Of a stretch of DNA of 64,000 nt, positions 44,444 through 54,789 are shown one piece after another. A program made the translations under genes and the position numbers. Positions within the stretch are counted from its first letter, which is position 1; every line of letters starts with the position of its first letter. This stretch comes from Sabethes cyaneus (lineage: Eukaryota; Arthropoda; Insecta; Diptera; Culicidae). Below the pieces are notes generated by a model, which saw nothing but the letters and a program-made list of their open reading frames with translations, was not told the origin of the DNA and made no database searches. The DNA lies in assembly GCF_943734655.1 (NCBI RefSeq), contig NC_071355.1:30540964-30604963 (forward strand), written 5' to 3'.

Positions 44444-45405
44444 CACTGGTCGACTACTGGACTGCTCGATTACTCAACTGGTTGACTACACTGCTCGACT
44501 GGACTGGTCGAATAGACTGCTCGATTTGCTTAACTGAACTGCTCGACTGAACTGTTCGATTCGACTGCACGACTCAACTGATTGATTGGACAGATCGACT
44601 TGACTGCTTGACTGAACAGCTCGATTTAACTGCTCGAGTGAACTACTCGACTTAACTACTCGATCCGACTGCTCGACTTGACCGCACGATTGAATTGCTC
44701 GACTGAACTGTTCGATTCGACTGCTCGACTGGACAGCATGATTAATCTGCTCGACTAGACTGCTCGAATCAATTATTCGATTCGACGCTCGACTCAACTG
44801 CTTGATGCCACTGCTCGACTGGACTACGCGATTCAACTGCTCGACTCGACTGCTCGAATGAACTGCTTGACTTAAATACTCGATTGGACTATTCGAATCG
44901 GCTGCTCGACTAGACTACTCGATTTGACTGCTCGACTCAACCGACAGCTTGATTCAACAACCTTAGTCGACTTAGCCACTCAACTCGACTGCTCGACTCA
45001 ACTGCTTGACTTAACTGTTTGATTCGACAGCTCGATTAAACTGCTCAATTCAACTGCTTGACTTAAGTGTTTGATTCGACAGCTCGATTAAACTGCTCGA
45101 CTGGACTACTCGACTTAACTGCACGATTAAACTGCTCGAATAAACTGTTCAACTCTACTGCTTGACTTCTGTTTGATTCGACAGCTCGGCTTAACTACTC
45201 GATTCAACTGCTCGACTCGACCACTCGATTTAACTGCTTGACTCGACTGCTCGACCGGACTGCTTGACTGAACAGCTTGATTGAACTGCTCGACTAGACT
45301 GCTCGATTTGACTGCTCGACTTGACTGTTCGACTCGACTGATCGACCCAACTGCTTGATTCGATTGCTTGATTCGACTGCTCGACTCGATTGCTTGTCCC
45401 GATAT
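44444..45405 (+). repeat. 13-bp minisatellite, CTGCTCGAYTNRA
   Basis: Roughly 74 tandem units of 13 bp such as CTGCTCGACTGAA, with CTGCTTGA, CAGCTCGA and CTACTCGA variants. The open frame on the minus strand (44486-44836, Ser/Gln-rich) is a by-product of the repeat. Confidence 0.92.
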
Positions 45406-45409
45406 TATA

Positions 45410-45935
45410 TGGTCGGTGTATCAGACCGGACCAAGGCGCAAAATTTTAAAAAATGAGTTAATGATAGCGAACGAACAAGAATTTTCTAAGCAACATTTTA
45501 CTCTAATCAGACTACATAAATGTTGCAAACCGCCAGATGTTTTTATTCAGTTAAATAAAATCCAATACGAGTATAAAAAAATTTGTTTCAGTTTTCGGCT
45601 ATGACTCTTTTATGTACAATATCTTAGAGCTATATTATGCAATATAAGAAAACTCAAAGAACTAATACAAAGATTAAACATCTTCGCAAACACTGGCCAA
45701 TGGAATGTATCCGCAGTTTTCTGAATTCTGAACAGATATTTATATTTTTCGGATCGTAAGATTCGAACTCAACTAGTGTTTAATAAAACCCAATAATTTT
45801 TCCGAGTTTTGCAGAACGAGTCAAAAGTTTGTTTGTTTAAAGTAACCTTTCGTAACACGCACAAACTTTGATTAACAGACAGTGCTAAAACTTATGAAAC
45901 TTCGTACACCGATCGAAAGACATTGGTTGCCTGAT
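45410..45935. other. AT-rich spacer, nothing recognised
   Basis: A 78-codon open frame at 45368-45604 starts in the minisatellite and has no recognisable content. Confidence 0.4.
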
Positions 45936-45939
45936 CAAC

Positions 45940-46400
45940 TTCTCTGATAACAGTAAAGCAATTGCAAATTATTTTTTAAGTTTTGGTCACCCCCACCACT
46001 TTAAAATTAGCTTGAAAAACCGGGAAGCAAAAAAAATATTTGCGGGATGTGAGCTAAATTTTTTTTTATAAAATCAATCGTCTGTGGGCTCAACAGCCTA
46101 AAGAACTCGAAAAATGAATGTACGGAAATGGATTTTCGAACAAATTTCCGAAAATTGGTAAAAAAATTTCGTTCGATTTTGTCTTTCTTTTCGTTGGTTT
46201 TTGCATGGAAAATAATAACGTATAGCTGAAAATCAAGAAAAGATTTGGTTTTCACGTTTAAACTTTTAGAAAAAATACTTGCAATGCATTTGTTTTGCTC
46301 GAATAAAAAAATCTCTTTGTTTTTGTTTTCGCCCTCCCCTTCAGTTGCCCAACACCAGAAGGATAAAAACTTTATAAAATATTTGTGATGGCCTAACTTT
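45940..46400. repeat. Dispersed repeat, partner of 36234-36745
   Basis: Collinear with 36234-36745 as described there. Confidence 0.65.
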
Positions 46401-47385
46401 CTTTGTTGCTAGAACCTCGAGATACTTGGCTTCAACTGTTTAGCTTGGTGCAAATATTTCATGGGGCGATAGAGTACCATATGTGACAAAAAAAAATCCT
46501 TCTACACAAATGGTCAAATCTGACACGTTACAAAGTTATTAAACATTTTCAATTTTTGGTTCCGTTTGCTTTAAATGAGCTCTAGTACAAAAAGTATGCC
46601 AACTAGCTCAATTCTGTTAGTTCCATTAGAAAGATGAGAAAATTTTGTAATGAAAATTGTGCTTAAACCTTCTACTTCATAAAATTTAGTAGCTTCTCAG
46701 AAGCAAAAAACTTTGAAATAAGTGTTTCGCAAGGTGTTTTCATCAAATTTTTCCTGAAAAAGCGTGATAAAGTTGATTGCTTTCTTTTATCCACCAATTT
46801 GAAGCTCTGGTGCCGTTCTAAAATTCGTTCTTTGACGTGAAACGGCTATCTCTTTTAGTTTCGTTGCAATTCCAAACGTATCGTTTTGAGTGTTGAATTA
46901 GTGTCTGAAAAGAGTGCATAATTTCATACATTACGCATAGCACACTCGATCACCACATGCGACGACTATTGGCTGTTGGTATCAATTGAGCTCCTATAAT
47001 TGTGCTATTCCACGTTTTCCGCTAGCTGAAAAGCGGGGTAGCGCAACTATAGAAACAAGCGTCTTCAGTTGCGCCTAAAGTGATGTTAGGGTAAAATCTA
47101 ATCTAATCTACCGTAAGCGCGCCTAATTCTGCGCACTGCATATTTTCATTTCAAATTGAAATATTCTCAAATTTACAACTAAACGTACAGGAACAAATCC
47201 AGCTCAAAACGTTGAAAAAAGGTCATTTTTGTCTCGACTATTTTTGCTTGGAATGAAATTACAAAGAAAGACAACAACATAATATATTTTATAGCGATGC
47301 AGTAACTCAATGTCTTCACTCACATTCAACTATAAATCATCTGCGGTAATAGTGTTTTGCAAAATAAATTCTTCTTTCTTCTAAT
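46400..47385. other. AT-rich stretch, no gene recognised
   Basis: Contains a short (TCTAA)n run near 47095-47112. No coding or RNA feature is supported. Confidence 0.35.
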
Positions 47386-48140
47386 CAAGTGCTGATTCGC
47401 ACTTTTTCCCCACTAGCGGGAAAAAAGTGCGAATACTGCGGGGCAAAAGTGCAAAGCTCCAATCCATGAAATTAGCACAACAGTAGCTAACAAAACCATA
47501 TTATCTTCAATCTGCGTTATGTTTCGGCAAGGAATATTCTCAATTTGCATCTTCTCAATTTTGCGCTGGTGTATTGCGGCCTCCGTTAGATCGAAACTTT
47601 TCCAAACGTTTGTTTTCTGTTCCATCAGCGAAAAACATTGTTTCTTTCGGCCAAACATACATAGAGCACAGTTTTCTGCAGATCTTCCATTTGTAGTATC
47701 TGTAATATAGTGCCTAAAGCTGTATATAATTAGCTATACATATTTGCCTCGTCCATGAATCGCACTTTTGCCTCGTCCATGAATCGCACTTTTGCCCCGC
47801 TAGGCGCTTGGCGGGGTTAGATTAAATTACGAAAAAGCGAAATATATTTTGTAAATTCTTTTCACCGTATTTTCGAAACAGATATGTGAGTGATGTGAAA
47901 CGCTGCCACAAATTTTCAACAAGTAATGTCCACCTGTTGATATCGTATTTACCGTATAACGAAAAATTACATCAAAATCGCCCTAAAATAATATTTGCAC
48001 ATAACTCAGCAACTATGCTTCGTTAGTAACCAAAGTTTACGTTAGATTCAAGCTGTCAAAGTAGTCACCCATCCATGTCAATGTAGTTAATTTACTCGGA
48101 ATCTGCACCGATAAATCATTGAATTGCACTTTTACCCCTC
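47385..48140. repeat. GCACTTTTGCCCCGC repeat family, uninterrupted copy
   Basis: The motif 'gcacttttgccccgc' and variants occur at both ends and at about 47762-47800. In reverse complement this copy matches 59445-60083 followed by 63664-63790. It supplies the empty site ('gagaatattccttgcc' when reversed) for the 3.6-kb insertion in the other copy. Class unknown. Confidence 0.7.
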
Positions 48141-48500
48141 CTTACTCTATTTAGAAATGAGATTACTTTTGTTTTTTTTTAAATCATACCTTGAAAACTA
48201 ATTATTTAATCAAAATGACGTCAAAGGAAAAGTTGTAAGAAATTAAATAGATATTTTTGAAAACCTTGTCAAATTTCAAAGATTTAAAAAAAAAATCTGA
48301 AAGAGTCTCCATTCATTGATAGCTCTTCACCAGATTTTAGGGCTATCTTTAAACAAAAAATTAGGAAAATCGGAGGGGATAGTTTTGAGATATATGATAT
48401 TTTATGATTATTAACATGTTTTTGGGAAGTTTTTTCTTTCAGTGTACTTTTTTCCTGAAAATACACCTAATTGTTTACAACTATTCCTTTGACGTTATTT

Positions 48501-49351
48501 TCTAATCTAATCTAATCTCACACTAACGCAGCCAATACTTGAAGGCATCCTGGAAAATGACGATTGTCTGAATCGATCATTTTTCTTGTCAACGGCCAGG
48601 TCAACTGCGCAGCATGTACCGCAAAGAGAATTTCAAAGAATCAAGTGGAATTATAAATGATACTTAATTCCATTCAACTCTTTGAAATCGAAGGGAAGGA
48701 AGGAAGCGTGGACCTCCCGTACCAAACGCTTCCCGTAAAGATATTGGTGTATTTACAGTTTACGTTATACAGTATACAGTCGTTGGGAGTATCTTTGCTA
48801 ATAAAGGTTAAGTGATACTCCGGACCCTCGGGGAATGAACTTATAGTTTTTAGACCAAAAGCCAGGCTGCAATAAGCCAAGGTTATAGCGCCTTCTTTCG
48901 CTCTCTGAAAAGAGACAAAACAAAACAAACATGCAAACAAAACAACTGCAAAAATGGAAGCAAGATATGAAGTAAGATGAATTATTTGGTTAGCTACTTA
49001 TTCTAACTCGTATATTGTATTTTGAGCAGATTCAAAATGGCATCCGAGTGTAGTGAAAATCTGCAAATGAAAAACCATCACTATATACATACTACCTTAC
49101 AATCCGCGTTACACTCCACACTCCTGACTATACCAAAAGCCCTTCTATCAACCACTCACATTGCACACAACTTACTAACACCAAAACACGTCTAATTACA
49201 CAAAATCCAGCCATTGCACGACATTACGTACCGCCAGCCAAACCAATTAACGTTACAGCAAAAATTTAAACAGGGAAGCACAATGGTTTTTAGATTCTTT
49301 AAGTGCATTAGGTTTTAGTGGGGCATCCTGTGAAATTTGCTCCTTCTTTCC
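48501..49351 (-). mobile_element. Retroelement insertion with (AGATT)n tail and 24-bp target duplication
   Basis: A 24-bp sequence beginning 'acaactattcctttgacgtt' is duplicated at 48477-48500 and 49352-49375 with one mismatch. On the minus strand the inserted DNA ends in tandem GATTA units (48501-48518 reversed). The body shares the 'gcgctataaccttgg' to 'gggtccggagtat' segment with the insertion at 31723-33176, but the two tails differ. No RT frame; probably a truncated LINE 3' region or a derived SINE-like element. Confidence 0.78.
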
Positions 49352-49379
49352 ACAACTATTCCTTTGACGTTGTTTGATC

Positions 49380-49868
49380 AAAAAGTAGACATTATTCAAG
49401 ACATTATTTTTCGAAAAACAGTAATTTCATTTCTAAATACGCCTTTTTGAAACGTTACTTTTGACGAAAAAATCAAATTTAGTGGAAAATGAATTCTTGC
49501 CTGGTATCCAACATATCAGTAAAATTTCATTCTGCTTGCTGGAATTGCTCACACACATCTAACTAGATGCGTTGAGAAAAATTACAGGAATTTGCAAGTT
49601 TTGGCTGAAACAGAAGGTGCGTGGAATTAGGCACGCGTATGGTAATTTGCAAATCGTTATTTTAACAAATAAAACTGCAATTTTGAACGATGTAGTCTCA
49701 CTACCAACACTTGGAGCCATTCGTATTAACGTTTACATTTTAAAAAATGGACAAATCTCAGATGGAGGTGAAGAAAAATTTAATGGAGCAAAGTTTCCTT
49801 CAGTCCTTCGTTTCTTAAGCCTGTACAGAAAAAAATTGACGCCGTCATCAGTCGATTTGTGTCAACAA
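49380..49868. other. AT-rich spacer, nothing recognised
   Basis: A 103-codon open frame at 49572-49883 has no recognisable domain and runs into the MITE arm. Confidence 0.35.
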
Positions 49869-50402
49869 TGGCGAAAACAGTGACGTGACTACGCTCGATG
49901 CTTTGTTCGTACTGCCAACTTCACTTCACAGCTTGATATGGGAGATATATTTGATATCATTGCCCCCATCATGCCTCCCAGTTGGCTTCGAGGTATGATG
50001 CTGGCCTAATAAGTCAGTCGTCATATGTTCGAATCCCGACTGGGAGAGGCTGTTAGAGTCAATAGGATCGTAGCAACTGGCCCTGCAATTGTGCTGCACT
50101 CTAACAGCTGGTTGCGAAGTCTGTCGTATAAAAAACAGAAGGTCAAGTTTCGATAACGGAATGTAGCACCTAGCCTTTGCTTTGCTTTGCTTTGCTTTGC
50201 TGTTTGATATCATCGCTTACCACCTTACCGGGGAGACGTAAAATACCTGATCCCCTGCCCGTCGTGGCTGTCCAGCGACAAGTAGGACCCGTCATCCATT
50301 AGGACCGCGACATCGCGCTTCACCGGAAAGCATAAAAGGGGTGAAGCTGAAATTACGAACAAAGTATCGAGCGTAGTCGCTTCACTGTTTTCTTTTTGGC
50401 GG
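49869..50402. mobile_element. MITE with ~45-bp inverted ends, host of a SINE
   Basis: The left end ('ggcgaaaacagtga', 'gactacgctcgatg', 'ctttgttcgta') and the reverse of the right end ('gaaaacagtgaag', 'gactacgctcgata', 'ctttgttcgta') are clear inverted repeats. The SINE at 49964-50202 lies inside, so the MITE without it is about 280 bp. Confidence 0.65.
49964..50202 (+). mobile_element. tRNA-derived SINE with (TTTGC)n tail
   Basis: The 72-nt head (49975-50046) folds like a tRNA: a perfect 7-bp acceptor stem (CTCCCAG/CTGGGAG), a D-arm-like 'ttggcttcgagg' (A box) and a B box ATGTTCGAATCCC. The body is followed by five TTTGC units. Flanking 14-bp direct repeats TTTGATATCATYGC at 49950-49963 and 50203-50216 prove retroposition. 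Related copies are at 61745-61930 and 62720-62870. Confidence 0.88.
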
Positions 50403-50439
50403 CCACAAATTAACTAATAATTTTATCAATTTTTGCCTT

Positions 50440-50890
50440 TCTACTATATAAATATATAGTATAAAGGTACAGAAATCACTTGGAAAACCGGAAATGGAAA
50501 AAAGGTCCTGCGGGCTGAATGTCATATACCATTCGACTCAGTTTCGAAAACTGAGCATTTTCTGTTTGTGTGTATGTATGTGTGTGTGTGTGTGTATGTG
50601 TGTGTGTGTGTGTGTGTGTAACGCTTTTAATCTCACTCACTTTTCTCGGAGATGGCTGGACCGATTTTAATGTTCTTAGTGTCAAATGAAAGGTCTAAGT
50701 GTCCCATAGGTCGCTATTGAATTTCATACTGATCGGACTTTTAGTTCAAAAGTTATGTATAAAAATACGAAAAATATGGGACTTCATTAACTCATAGATC
50801 CCTTAACCGATTTGAACAAAATTGATTGCATATGAAAGAGGAGTCTTGCAAACCCTTAACTTCCAAATTTCATGACGATTGGACTAGTAG
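50440..50890 (+). repeat. Dispersed repeat with internal (TG)n, partner of 5500-5860
   Basis: Shares 'gtcatataccattcga', (TG)n, 'gagatggctgga' and 'gtcaaatgaaaggtct' with 5500-5860 and 6595-6760. Here the TG tract is purer and includes GTATGTATG. Confidence 0.65.
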
Positions 50891-51169
50891 TTTGAAAGTT
50901 ACATAAAGAAATGTGAAAAAATAGTATTTAAAACATATTTTTGTAACATATAAGCATCAATTCAATGAAAAACATCACACATTCTATTATTATTTCAAAA
51001 TTACTGCTGAGATCTATCAAACGAAACCGAGTTATTGAAAATCGGATGGTTCATTCAAAAGTTATTCAAACTTTAACACTTAAGCACCGTATCTTAAACC
51101 GTTAAAACGTGTGAAATCAAAGCATATCAATCAAATGTTGATTGTATTCAATATGTGTGATGTATGTGT

Positions 51170-51205
51170 GTATGTATGTATGTATGTATGTATGTATGTG
51201 TGTAT
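51170..51205 (+). repeat. (GTAT)n microsatellite
   Basis: About eight GTAT units in a row, with neighbouring GTGTGTAT variants. Confidence 0.85.
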
Positions 51206-51397
51206 GTGATGACAATTTGCAATTTTTAAATTTGCATTGAAATTCAAGAAAAGTGAGAAACATGTCAATTGTCTGAAGTTTTCGAAGCCTCGTAGTGGAA
51301 TACGAACTCTGAAATTAAAGAAAAGAAAAAATTTTTACCGACTAAATTCCACTATTTAATATTTATTCGCGACAGATACGTATACGCTTTGAAATAA

Positions 51398-51442
51398 AAC
51401 ACTGATGAAGCCTGCACGTCGTAGGCGAACTACGTGTCTGTT
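51398..51442 (+). ncRNA. Hammerhead-ribozyme-like motif
   Basis: CTGATGA (51402-51408) is followed by helix II GCCT/AGGC (51410-51413 with 51423-51426), then GAA (51427-51429), then a short TACGTG segment, then GTC (51436-51438). Helix I pairs AACA (51398-51401) with TGTT (51439-51442). This is the complete hammerhead order. The defect is in helix III: the closing A15.1-U16.1 pair is replaced by a C/T mismatch, so this copy may be weak. Known biology: Penelope-like retroelements carry such minimal hammerheads. Confidence 0.5.
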
Positions 51443-51460
51443 GCAAATAAACATTAAATA

Positions 51461-54346
51461 CAGTAGTCCCCCCAATAAGGACGCTAATAGGGACCGCGTT
51501 AATGGAAACCGTGTTAATGGAGTCTATGTAGCATATGGGAATTGACTTAATTGGTTCCAACATGGAATAACTCGTGATCCTGACCGTATACACGGTTGGT
51601 GTCTTCGACAAAGTTGTTCAGTACATCAACGGGTTTTCAGTAGATTATAGTATTGCGGAATTGTCTCACTACGTGGCGCTAGCGTATATGTAATATTTTT
51701 GTATAGGCTGTATCTGGCGCTGCAGGCTATCTAGAAAGTTGCGGCCTTCGGGAAGGTTGCTCAAATGACTGCCACCTTCAAGATGGCATGGAAAAAAGCG
51801 CAGAACTGACTCACTACGTGGCGCTAGTGTATATGTAATCCTCTTATGCAGGCTGTATCTCACGCTGCTGACTATCTAGCAAGTTGCGGTCTTCGAGAAG
51901 GTTATTCATATGACTGAGACCTTCAAGTAGGGATGGAAAATATTGCAGAATTAACTCACTATGCGGCGCTAGCATATATGTAACATTCTTGTATAGGCTG
52001 TATCTTGCGCTGTTGACTGTCTGGAAAGCTGTGGCCTTCGGGAAGGTTATTCATATGACTGCCACCTTCAAGATGGTATGAAAAATATTGCAGAATTTCT
52101 TCACTACGTGGCGCTAGTGTACATGTAACATTCTTATACAGGCTGTATCTTGCGATGATGACTATCTGGCAAGTTGTGGTCTTCGGGAAGGTTATTCATA
52201 TGACTGCCACCTTAAAGATGGTATGGAAAATATTGCAGAATTGTCTCACTACGTGGCGCTAGTGTACATTTAATCCGCTTAGGCAAGCTGTATCTCGCGC
52301 TGCTGGCTATCTAGTAAGTTGCGGCCTTCGAGAAAGTTATTGCAGAATTGTCTCACTACGTGGCGCTAGTGTATATGTAATCTTCTTGTGAAGGCTTTAT
52401 GTTGCGCTGCAGTGAATACAAAATATCTGATAAAACCATGCAACCAATTCACATTCTAATAATAAGTTTAATAAAGCTTATACAAATTTGTAAAACAGTT
52501 TATGCCCTACTAGCACAGTTGTTATAAACTAGTTGTGGTAACCTATTAATGACTGATTTCAGTCATAAATAGGTTGCAGCAACCAGAAGTGACGAAAGTG
52601 TGCTACTTAGGTGTCCTGGTCTGGAATTTTTTTTTGAAGAGGGGGGCAAGAAAAAGATAATAATATCAGACCGTCAATAACTAAACAAAAAAGAAAAAAA
52701 ACAGTGTTTATTTTTCCATATATTAAAAATTAAATACAAAAATTTTGTACATTACTTAAATTTTTGTTGAAACCTAACAAAGCAAAATTTTTCGACTCAT
52801 CCTGGTAAGCATCCTGGTAGAGATGAACCAGTTTCATAATAGTGGTTCAACGGTAACCACGAAATAGTATCGTGATCTAATCATCTTTTGAAAATGGCAG
52901 TTTAGGTCCCTACAACTTTTTTACATGGAACGCATCTGCTCACCGGCGTGCCCAGAGGTGGGGCTCCACAATTGCAAATCAATGCTGACCTTTATGTTTA
53001 TGCTATTATGTTCAGCATGCTTTTTTTAGAAGAAACTCGTATATCTCCCACAGTCCTCGCAAAAATAATCCATGGGTTAGTCTACCATCCATCCGTAAAT
53101 GCTACTTCCTAAATAGCCAGAAAAATCTCACCGTCATTTGAATTACCTTCTCGAAGACCACAACTTGGTATACAGACAGCAGCGCGTGATACAGCCTGCT
53201 TAAGAAGATTACATATATGCTAGCGCCACGTAGTGAGGCAATTCTGTAATATTTTTCATCCCTTCTTGAAGGCCTCAGTCATATGAAGAACCTTCCCGAA
53301 GACCGCAACTTTTTAGATAGCCTGCAGGGCAAAAGACAGCCTGGTTAAGAATGTTACATGTACACTAGCGCCACGTAGTGAAGCAATTCTGCAATATTTT
53401 TCATACCTTCTTGAAGGTGGCAGTTTTATGAATAACCTTCCCGAAGACCGCAACTTTCCAGACAATCAGCAGTGCGTGATACAGCCTGCTTAAGAAGATT
53501 ACATATATGCTAGCGCCACGTAGTGAGGCAATTCTGCAATATTTTCCATCCCTTCTTGAAGGTCGCAGTCATATGAATAACCTTCTCGAAGACCGCAACT
53601 TGCTAGATAGTCAACAGCGTAAGATACAGCCTGCATAAGAGGATTAAATGTACACTAGCGCCACGTAGTGAGACAATTCTGCAATATTTTTCATACCATC
53701 TTGAAGGTGGCAGTCATATGAATAACCTTCCCGAAGGCCACAACTTTCCAGACAGTCAACAGCGCAAGATACAGCCTATACAAGAATGTTACATATATGC
53801 TAGCGCCACGTAGTGAGTTAATTCTGCAATATTTTCCATCCTTACTTGAAGGTCTTAGTCATATGAATAACCTTCTCGAAGACCGCAACTTGCTAGATAG
53901 TCAGCAGCGTGAGATACAGCCTGCATAAGAGGATTACATATACACTAGCGCCACGTAGTGAGTCAGTTCTGCGCTTTTTTCCATGCCATCTTGAAGGTGG
54001 CAGTCATTTGAGCAACCTTCCCGAAGGCCGCAACTTTCTAGATAGCCTGCAGCGCCAGATACAGCCTATACAAAAATATTACATATACGCTAGCGCTACG
54101 TAGTGAGACAATTCCGCAATACTATAATCCAATGAAAACCCGTTGATGTACTGAACAACTTTGTCGAAGACACCAACCGTCTATTAGGTCAGGATCACGA
54201 GTTATTCCATGTTGGAACCAATTAGGTCAATTCCCATATGCTACGTAGACTCCAATAAGGACGTTCGACCGCGTTAATGGAATCACTCGAGACCGTCCTT
54301 AATGGAAACGTCCTTATTCGAAACCGCGTTATTCGGGGGACTGCTG
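51461..54346. mobile_element. 2.9-kb palindromic TA-flanked element (pogo/Tc1-like ends)
   Basis: The ends are CAGTAGTCCCCCCAATAAGG and, reversed, CAGCAGTCCCCCGAATAACG, each flanked by TA (51459-51460 and 54347-54348). The inverted arms (about 51461-52440 and 53150-54346) consist of ~145-bp tandem monomers containing 'cactacgtggcgctag', six on the left and seven on the right. At least 195 bp (51669-51863 against 53909-54103) are identical between the arms. The centre (52440-53150) contains an unrelated hairpin at 52511-52605. No transposase is present. Confidence 0.82.
52511..52605. repeat. 95-bp hairpin repeat, partner of 6930-7024
   Basis: TAGCACA ... TGTGCTA ends, with an inner stem AACCTATT-aATGACTGA/AGTCAT-AAATAGGTT. 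Same layout as 6930-7024. Confidence 0.6.
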
Positions 54347-54595
54347 TAGTGGGATTCAATCGAAAAGTTTTTTCTTTTCTTTGATTTCACATTTCAATTG
54401 TCATTTTCTTCACTTGCTGTTACTCACAATTGTACAAGAAAAGCAAAAAGCGAAGAAAATCAGTTAATTTAAGCATGTAGGTGTAGTGGTGTAGAGGATT
54501 AAAATACTAGTGAGTTGATTTTTCCAAATAAATTTATACAAATTTCATACAAATTTTGCGCATTATTAGATGCTCTTTTCAATCCATAGCTACTA

Positions 54596-54783
54596 CACAC
54601 TTAAAAAAAAGTGCCGAAGTCAGCAAAATTTTGCCGAGATTTGGACAGCCGAACATTCGGTAAAATTTTTTATGATGCCAAACGTTAGTAAAGATCCGTA
54701 AACGTCGAATTGCAAAACTGAAATTTTTACCGAACGCTCGGCTGTCCAAATCTCGGCAAATTTTGCTGAGTTTTTTAAGTGTG
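54596..54783. mobile_element. 188-bp palindromic MITE, CACACTTAAAAAA ends
   Basis: Long arms are complementary: 'gccgagatttggacagccga' on the left, 'tcggctgtccaaatctcggc' on the right, continuing to 'cggtaaaa'/'ttttaccg'. The outer ends are CACACTTAAAAAA, with TA on both sides (54594-54595 and 54784-54785). Confidence 0.8.
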
Positions 54784-54789
54784 TAGAGC

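Noticed and set aside
44486..44836. 116-codon Ser/Gln-rich repetitive frame
   Set aside because: Entirely within the 13-bp minisatellite; the period is not a multiple of three and no start or splice context exists.
49975..50046. Functional tRNA gene
   Set aside because: The tRNA-like head has a weak T-arm, is followed by a SINE body and TTTGC tail, and is bracketed by a target duplication.
51669..51863. Identical 64-codon frames at 51669-51863 and 53909-54103
   Set aside because: They are the same monomer in the two inverted arms, not paralogous genes.
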